Assembly (NCBI GenBank): GCA_963661055.1
Contig: CAVLAC010000038.1
Coordinates: 1 to 17,161 of the forward strand
Direction of reading: 5' to 3'
DNA: 17,161 nt
Source of the DNA: UBA1067 sp963661055
GTDB lineage: Bacteria; Verrucomicrobiota; Kiritimatiellia; RFP12; UBA1067
Part shown: positions 13,024 through 17,161 of the stretch, piece by piece
Numbering within the stretch: the stretch's first letter is position 1
How the letters are laid out: each line of letters starts with the position of its first letter
Notes under the pieces: model-generated
Told to the model about the DNA's origin: nothing
Database searches by the model: none
The model's input: only the letters and a program-made list of their open reading frames with translations
Made by a program: the position numbers and the translations under genes

Positions 13024-13701
13024 ATGGCGAAAATACATGGTATTCCAGGCGAATGGGCACGCGTTAAGGGCACAGTCCTCGGACTCTGGCCCGCGTTTAT
13101 GTCCGTCGCTGTTCTCGGCTTCGCGATTTCCGTTGCCGTATTTGCGTCCCTCGTTGTGGGATTTATTCTCTTTATTTTGGGCTTGGGCGTGCTTGGGTAT
13201 AGCCTACTCAAGGGACTCCAACGGATTGAGCGCTATTTCATTGGGGCACGCGGCGAAGAGCATGTCTCGGGGCTGTTACGGAAACTTTCCGACTCCTATC
13301 ATGTCTATAATGACTTTAGGGCGGGAGGCTTGCGGGTTGACCATGTGGTAATAGGTCCGTCGGGCGTTTTTGCGATTGAGACGAAGTGTTGGCGGGGTAA
13401 GGTAACTGTGGAGGAAAATCACATCCTTCTTGACGGGGAGCTCCCCGACCGTTCCCCGACCGCGCAGGCCTCGCGGGAAGCCCAGTGCGTAAAGAAGGTG
13501 CTCGCGAAACTCGGCTATGACGGCTCGGTTACGCCTGTCTTGGCATTCGCGAGTGATACTTTTGCCGCGCATGTTGCCGAGGTTGAGGGTGTCGTTGTTA
13601 TGAATGCGTCCGAGATGGATGCTTGCTTTAAAACCCAGCAGGTCGTCTTGCAACCAGCGGAACTTGAACGCCTGACGGGGCTCTTGGAGAATCTAAAATG
13701 A
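13024..13701 (+). CDS. Membrane-anchored NERD domain protein
   Basis: A 225-residue protein. Residues ~18-62 contain two hydrophobic segments with a short turn, placing it in the inner membrane. From residue 73 a NERD (nuclease-related) domain follows: IGARGEEHVSGLL (Gly74, Glu78), YHVYNDF, then VDHVVIGPSGVFAIETKCWRG with Asp106, Glu119 and Lys121 in the D-(x)n-E-x-K arrangement of PD-(D/E)xK nuclease folds. The acidic and lysine residues are retained, so nuclease-type metal chemistry is possible, but NERD proteins are poorly characterised and no role is established here. It starts 5 bases after dxs and overlaps the protease start by 4 bases. The basic segment QRIERYF after the membrane part suggests the domain is cytoplasmic. 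Confidence 0.85.
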   Translation: MAKIHGIPGEWARVKGTVLGLWPAFMSVAVLGFAISVAVFASLVVGFILFILGLGVLGYSLLKGLQRIERYFIGARGEEHVSGLLRKLSDSYHVYNDFRAGGLRVDHVVIGPSGVFAIETKCWRGKVTVEENHILLDGELPDRSPTAQASREAQCVKKVLAKLGYDGSVTPVLAFASDTFAAHVAEVEGVVVMNASEMDACFKTQQVVLQPAELERLTGLLENLK

Positions 13702-15884
13702 AGAAAGTTCACCTTTTTGCTATTTTTGGACTACTTATCGCGGCACTTTGTGTCTTCGCGGATACAAAGGACGCGTCGACGGCACTTAAGCCGAAGAAAT
13801 ACTACGGCAAGATTGCCCAGCGTATGGCGGCAATGATTCCGCAGTATCATGTGCTTCAGAAGCCCCTTAATGATGAGATTTCCCAGAAGGCGTGGACGAA
13901 TCTCATTTCGTTCTACGATTTTGACCACTCCGTTTTCTTGCAGAGCGACTTGGACGCGCTTTCCGTCCACGAAAAGACGCTGGATGACGAGATTCGTAAT
14001 GGCGATGTCTCTTTTGGGTACGAAGTTCATCGCCTATTCTGTGAGCGGCTGAAGGAACGCATTGATTTCGCGACAAACTTACTCGCGACGGCGGAGTTTA
14101 AGTTTGACGATACGAATGAGGTCTATGAGATTAAGCGTGAAAAGTCCCCTTGGCCCGCGACACTTGAGGAAGCCCAAGAGCGGTGGCGGCTTAAGATGAA
14201 GAATGAGATGCTCGTTCAGCAAATCGCGAAGGAATTGGACGCGGAAGAAAAGACCAATGCGCCTGCGGCGACCGTCACCAATGAAGTCGCGGCAGTTGAG
14301 GGTGAAGAAAAGAAGGAGTCCGAGGAGGATGTGGAAGATACGGAAGTAACCGATCCGCGTCAAAACCTGACCACCCGCTATCGCCAATATTACATTGCGC
14401 TAACGGAACCCGAGGAAGAGACGGTGCTCCAGAATTATCTTTCCGCCATTACCCACGCGTACGACCCGCACTCGGACTATATGTCGCCGCTTTCGAAGGA
14501 AGACTTCGATATGGATATGAATCTCACGCTTTGCGGCGTGGGGGCTGTGCTTTCAATGGATAATGGCGCACTCAAGATTATGGAAGTTATGCCCGGAGGC
14601 CCTATGGCGGTGGATGGACGCATTAAGGAGGGCGATAAGATTGTCGGCGTCGAAAATGAGCCAGGCAAGATGGAAAATATCCTTTGGAAGCCGATGAATA
14701 AGACAATCCGTAAGATTCGCGGCAAAAAGGGTACGAAAGTGGTTCTTGAGGTCATCCCGCGCAAGGATACTTCGGGAGCGACCAAGAAGCGCATTGAGCT
14801 GATTCGTGATGAGATTAAACTTGATGATGCCGCCGCTACAGGGCATGTAGAGCGCGTCGCCCTCAATGGCTTCACAAATAAGGTCGGCTATGTTTATTTG
14901 CCGGGGTTCTATGGGACGATGGATAAGAATCCAGGCGATAAAGGCTTCCGTAGCTGTGCGGAGGATGTGGAAAAGTACCTCGGCGAGTTCAATGCCTCGG
15001 GAATTGAGGGGCTCGTACTTGATTTGCGCGGCGATGGTGGCGGCAGCCTAAAGGAAGCGGTGCTCCTTTCCTCGCTTTTTGTCTCCTCGGGTCCCGTTGT
15101 GCTTATTCGCGATAACCGCCTTGTCCAGCCTTTGGCGATTCCGCCAGGGAGTCCCGTCGCTTTTGATGGACCTATGGTGGTCTTGATTGACCGCGCCAGT
15201 GCTTCGGCGAGCGAAATTGTCGCGGCACATTTGCGGGATACGGGGCGAGCCATTGTACTTGGGGATGTTCGTACCCACGGCAAGGGCACGGTTCAGACGG
15301 TGATGGGGATGGGCCCTGAGAAATATGGCTCTTTGAAGGTGACAACCGCGCGGTTTTACCGCATAAATGGTGAGTCCACACAGGTAAAGGGCGTGGAAGC
15401 CGATATTCATCTGCCCTCCATCCTTGATTCGCTCGATATTGGCGAGGATAAGCTCCCGAATGCCTTGCCGTTTACGAAGATTTTGCCAATGGACTACCGT
15501 GCTGCGTGGAATATGCCCGATTACCTGCCCATCCTCGCCACCAATTCTGCCGCGCGGCTTGCCCAAAATGAGAAGTATACGCGGCACTTGGAGCATGTGA
15601 AGGGCACGAAGGAGGCAATGGACCGCACTTTCGTCTCGCTTGATTATGCGACTCGTAAGGCACAAATGGCGGCGGACCGTGCTATGCAGGAAGAGGATGA
15701 GAAAGAAAATGAGGATGAAGAAACCTCCTCTTATCGTCGCCGCAAGGCGAAGAAGGGGGCGCGCACCAACGATGTCGTCCTTGAGGAGGCGTATAACATC
15801 CTCGCGGACCTCATCCGTCAGACCAAAGGCGCGAAAATGCCGCGCAAGTCCACTAATTACCTCGACTCTATCTTCTCATTTTAA
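13698..15884 (+). CDS. prc: C-terminal processing protease, Prc/Tsp type (S41)
   Basis: A 728-residue periplasmic serine protease. A signal peptide (residues 1-22, cleaved after CVFA) is followed by the Tsp N-terminal domain (~30-260), interrupted by a highly acidic Glu-rich stretch near 190-220. Then come a PDZ domain (GVGAVLSMDNGALKI, GPMAVDGRIKEGDKIVGV, ~280-350) and the S41 catalytic part (~385-570). The catalytic dyad is visible as DRASASASE (Ser503 aligned with E. coli Tsp Ser430) and HGKGTVQ (Lys529), preceded by LDLRGDGGG. The C-terminal Prc domain is rich in charged residues, with RRRKAKKGAR near 680. Known members degrade misfolded periplasmic proteins and trim peptidoglycan enzymes. 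The ATG overlaps the NERD stop (ATGA), and its own stop overlaps dapF by one base. Confidence 0.94.
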   Translation: MKKVHLFAIFGLLIAALCVFADTKDASTALKPKKYYGKIAQRMAAMIPQYHVLQKPLNDEISQKAWTNLISFYDFDHSVFLQSDLDALSVHEKTLDDEIRNGDVSFGYEVHRLFCERLKERIDFATNLLATAEFKFDDTNEVYEIKREKSPWPATLEEAQERWRLKMKNEMLVQQIAKELDAEEKTNAPAATVTNEVAAVEGEEKKESEEDVEDTEVTDPRQNLTTRYRQYYIALTEPEEETVLQNYLSAITHAYDPHSDYMSPLSKEDFDMDMNLTLCGVGAVLSMDNGALKIMEVMPGGPMAVDGRIKEGDKIVGVENEPGKMENILWKPMNKTIRKIRGKKGTKVVLEVIPRKDTSGATKKRIELIRDEIKLDDAAATGHVERVALNGFTNKVGYVYLPGFYGTMDKNPGDKGFRSCAEDVEKYLGEFNASGIEGLVLDLRGDGGGSLKEAVLLSSLFVSSGPVVLIRDNRLVQPLAIPPGSPVAFDGPMVVLIDRASASASEIVAAHLRDTGRAIVLGDVRTHGKGTVQTVMGMGPEKYGSLKVTTARFYRINGESTQVKGVEADIHLPSILDSLDIGEDKLPNALPFTKILPMDYRAAWNMPDYLPILATNSAARLAQNEKYTRHLEHVKGTKEAMDRTFVSLDYATRKAQMAADRAMQEEDEKENEDEETSSYRRRKAKKGARTNDVVLEEAYNILADLIRQTKGAKMPRKSTNYLDSIFSF

Positions 15885-16669
15885 TGAAGAAACTGATTCA
15901 TTTCGTTAAGATGCACGGGGCGGGGAATGATTTCATTCTCGTCGATAACCGCCAAGGGGACTTCCCCCTAACGACACGCGAAGAAATTGCCGCGTTCGCG
16001 AGGCGTCCGTCGGGAATCGGATGCGAGGGGGTTATCCTTGTTGAGAAGTCCGAGAAAGCCGACTTTCGGATGAAGTTTTATAATCCTGATGGGTCAGAAG
16101 CTGAGATGTGCGGGAATGGTGCTCGCTGTGTCGCGGCGTTTGCCCTCGAAATTGGCGCAGCAAAAGAGCCAAAAATGCGTTTTGAGACTGTGGCGGGCGA
16201 GGTCGCGGCGGAAGTTCTGTCTCCGCGGCTTGTCCGTATTGGCATGCCGCCGCCCCATGGACTCAAGGGCAACTTCATTATTGCGGGCGTGCCCCACCAA
16301 ATTGTGGAAGAGACAGACCTCGCGGTTGTGGATGTGAATACGGAAGGGCGGCGGATTCGTAATTCTGCCGCGTTTGCCCCGAACGGAACGAATGTCGACT
16401 TTGTTTGTTGGCAAGATTCGCACACGGTTGACTTGCGCACCTATGAGCGCGGCGTGGAGGCGGAGTCCTTTGCGTGCGGAACAGGGGCAGTGGCGACGGC
16501 ACTCGTTGGGGTCGCGAACGGACGCGGCACTTTCCCTGTTGAAGTGCGCACTTCACGCGGCGAAAAGCTTATTGTGGATGGCACCCGCACGGCGGACGGT
16601 TCATTTACGAATGTGACCTTGACGGGACCTGTACGGCGTGTCTTTGAAGGGGATTGGGAGCAGGCGTGA
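15884..16669 (+). CDS. dapF: Diaminopimelate epimerase
   Basis: A 261-residue cytoplasmic, cofactor-independent racemase converting LL- to meso-diaminopimelate for peptidoglycan and lysine. Both catalytic cysteines are present: Cys76 in EMCGNGARC and Cys198 in FACGTGAVA. Other signatures are KMHGAGNDF (Asn15), FYNPDGSEAEMC, NGTNVDFV and RTYERGVEAES. The usual GIGADG is GIGCEG here. The start ATG shares its first base with the last base of the protease stop (TAATG), with no separate ribosome site, so translation is likely coupled. It marks a meso-DAP-type cell wall. Length is normal. Confidence 0.96.
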   Translation: MKKLIHFVKMHGAGNDFILVDNRQGDFPLTTREEIAAFARRPSGIGCEGVILVEKSEKADFRMKFYNPDGSEAEMCGNGARCVAAFALEIGAAKEPKMRFETVAGEVAAEVLSPRLVRIGMPPPHGLKGNFIIAGVPHQIVEETDLAVVDVNTEGRRIRNSAAFAPNGTNVDFVCWQDSHTVDLRTYERGVEAESFACGTGAVATALVGVANGRGTFPVEVRTSRGEKLIVDGTRTADGSFTNVTLTGPVRRVFEGDWEQA

Positions 16670-17161
16670 AGAAGAATCTCGTCCAGATTAATCTCGAATA
16701 TGCGCTTTTGAGGGGGGCTTGCGCCCTCGTGAATGCGCTCCCCTACCGCTTGGCGATGGGGCTTGCTAAGGGAGTTGGGATTTTCGCCTTTGATGTCCTT
16801 CGTTTCAAGCGTAGCCGCACCCTCGGACGCATTCGCGGCGTTTTCCCTGAGAAGTCTGAGAAAGAGTGCCGCGCTATTGCCCGTAAGAGCCTCGTTAATA
16901 TTCTTCAAATCGCCATTGAAATGATTCGTGCCCCCTACTTGAATCAGGGGTGGATGGATAAGTATGTCATCTCGGGGCGGTTCTATAAGGAAAAACTTGA
17001 GACATTCCTTACTAACGGACGCGGCGCGGTGGTAATGGTTCCGCATTCAGGCAACTGGTATATGGCGGCGTGGTCAATGGCGAAGTATGGGATTCGGCTC
17101 TGCGCTATTGCCGCGAAACAGCGCAATCCGAAGATTGATGCTTGGATGAAGCGGCAGTATG
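16666..17161 (+). CDS. LpxL/HtrB-family lipid A acyltransferase, 3' end off window
   Basis: GTG at 16666 overlaps the dapF TGA as GTGA, and the frame is open to the window end, giving about 165 residues of an inner-membrane lysophospholipid/lipid A acyltransferase. The N-terminus has the family look: EYALLRGACALVNALPYRLAMGLAKGVG (given here only as positions 10-37), FKRSRTLGRI and VFPEKSEKECRAIARKSL. The active-site region is VVMVPHSGNWYMAA with His127. The family motif is H-x4-D/E; here the residue five after His is Tyr132, not an acid. That may be a divergent or regulatory member, or one acting in another acyl transfer. The presence of the gene suggests a lipid A outer membrane. The C-terminal third cannot be judged. 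Confidence 0.85.
   Translation, partial: MKKNLVQINLEYALLRGACALVNALPYRLAMGLAKGVGIFAFDVLRFKRSRTLGRIRGVFPEKSEKECRAIARKSLVNILQIAIEMIRAPYLNQGWMDKYVISGRFYKEKLETFLTNGRGAVVMVPHSGNWYMAAWSMAKYGIRLCAIAAKQRNPKIDAWMKRQY

Larger units (their letters stand above)
5026..17161 (+). other. Probable single long transcription unit
   Basis: Nine consecutive rightward genes follow one recognisable promoter. Junctions are: 1-base overlap (exosortase/transferase), 4 (transferase/malic), +21 (malic/GT-C), 4 (GT-C/dxs), +5 (dxs/NERD), 4 (NERD/prc), 1 (prc/dapF), 4 (dapF/acyltransferase). I see no terminator hairpin between any pair. Internal promoters cannot be excluded. Confidence 0.65.

Overview
The window looks like a piece of a Gram-negative bacterial chromosome, most plausibly from the Verrucomicrobiota/Kiritimatiellota part of the PVC group. 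This placement is inferred, because no rRNA or other phylogenetic marker is present. It rests on several observations: an exosortase fused to an EpsI domain, a lipid A acyltransferase-like gene, meso-DAP (dapF) and MEP-isoprenoid (dxs) genes, and a two-component sugar locus (xylose-isomerase-like epimerase, PHP lipoprotein, Gfo/Idh oxidoreductase) of the kind common in polysaccharide-degrading PVC bacteria. Coding DNA is moderately GC-rich and full of the heptamer TGCCGCG/CGCGGCA on both strands.

Region 1 (1-730) is more AT-rich and looks eroded. It holds the C-terminal winged-helix end of a broken regulator-like gene and a small unknown gene carrying a single frameshift. Region 2 (728-4660) is an accessory sugar locus. 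An AraC-family regulator and a GNAT acetyltransferase run leftward. From a compact divergent promoter with a 14-bp palindrome between the two cores, a secreted TIM-barrel sugar isomerase/epimerase, a PHP-type lipoprotein and a Gfo/Idh oxidoreductase run rightward. The oxidoreductase is clearly dead: it has an internal deletion, a nonsense codon and a second deletion/frameshift.

Region 3 (4661-5062) is non-coding, with two separate 22-bp tandem-repeat arrays followed by a good sigma70-type promoter that abuts the next start codon.

Region 4 (5063-17161, running off the end) is one tightly packed rightward gene string with overlaps of 1-4 bases or gaps of 21 bases or less. In order it encodes: exosortase-EpsI; a WecA/MraY-type sugar-phosphate transferase fused to a CapD-like N-terminal half; malic enzyme; a GT-C membrane glycosyltransferase; DXP synthase; a membrane NERD protein; a Prc/Tsp periplasmic protease; diaminopimelate epimerase; and the start of an LpxL-type acyltransferase. 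Most of these act in envelope construction: undecaprenyl-linked sugar export and protein sorting/glycosylation, isoprenoid supply for the lipid carrier, peptidoglycan precursor, lipid A and periplasmic proteolysis. The malic enzyme and NERD protein are the metabolic outliers.

No complete new defence or mobile system is visible. The most unusual items are the palindromic repeat cassette inserted in frame between the two domains of the exosortase, with compensatory arm changes; the iterated TGCCGCG heptamer; the apparently leaderless promoters; the truncated-CapD fusion; and several altered active-site motifs (DXS GDS, malic enzyme DDQW, acyltransferase HSGNWY).
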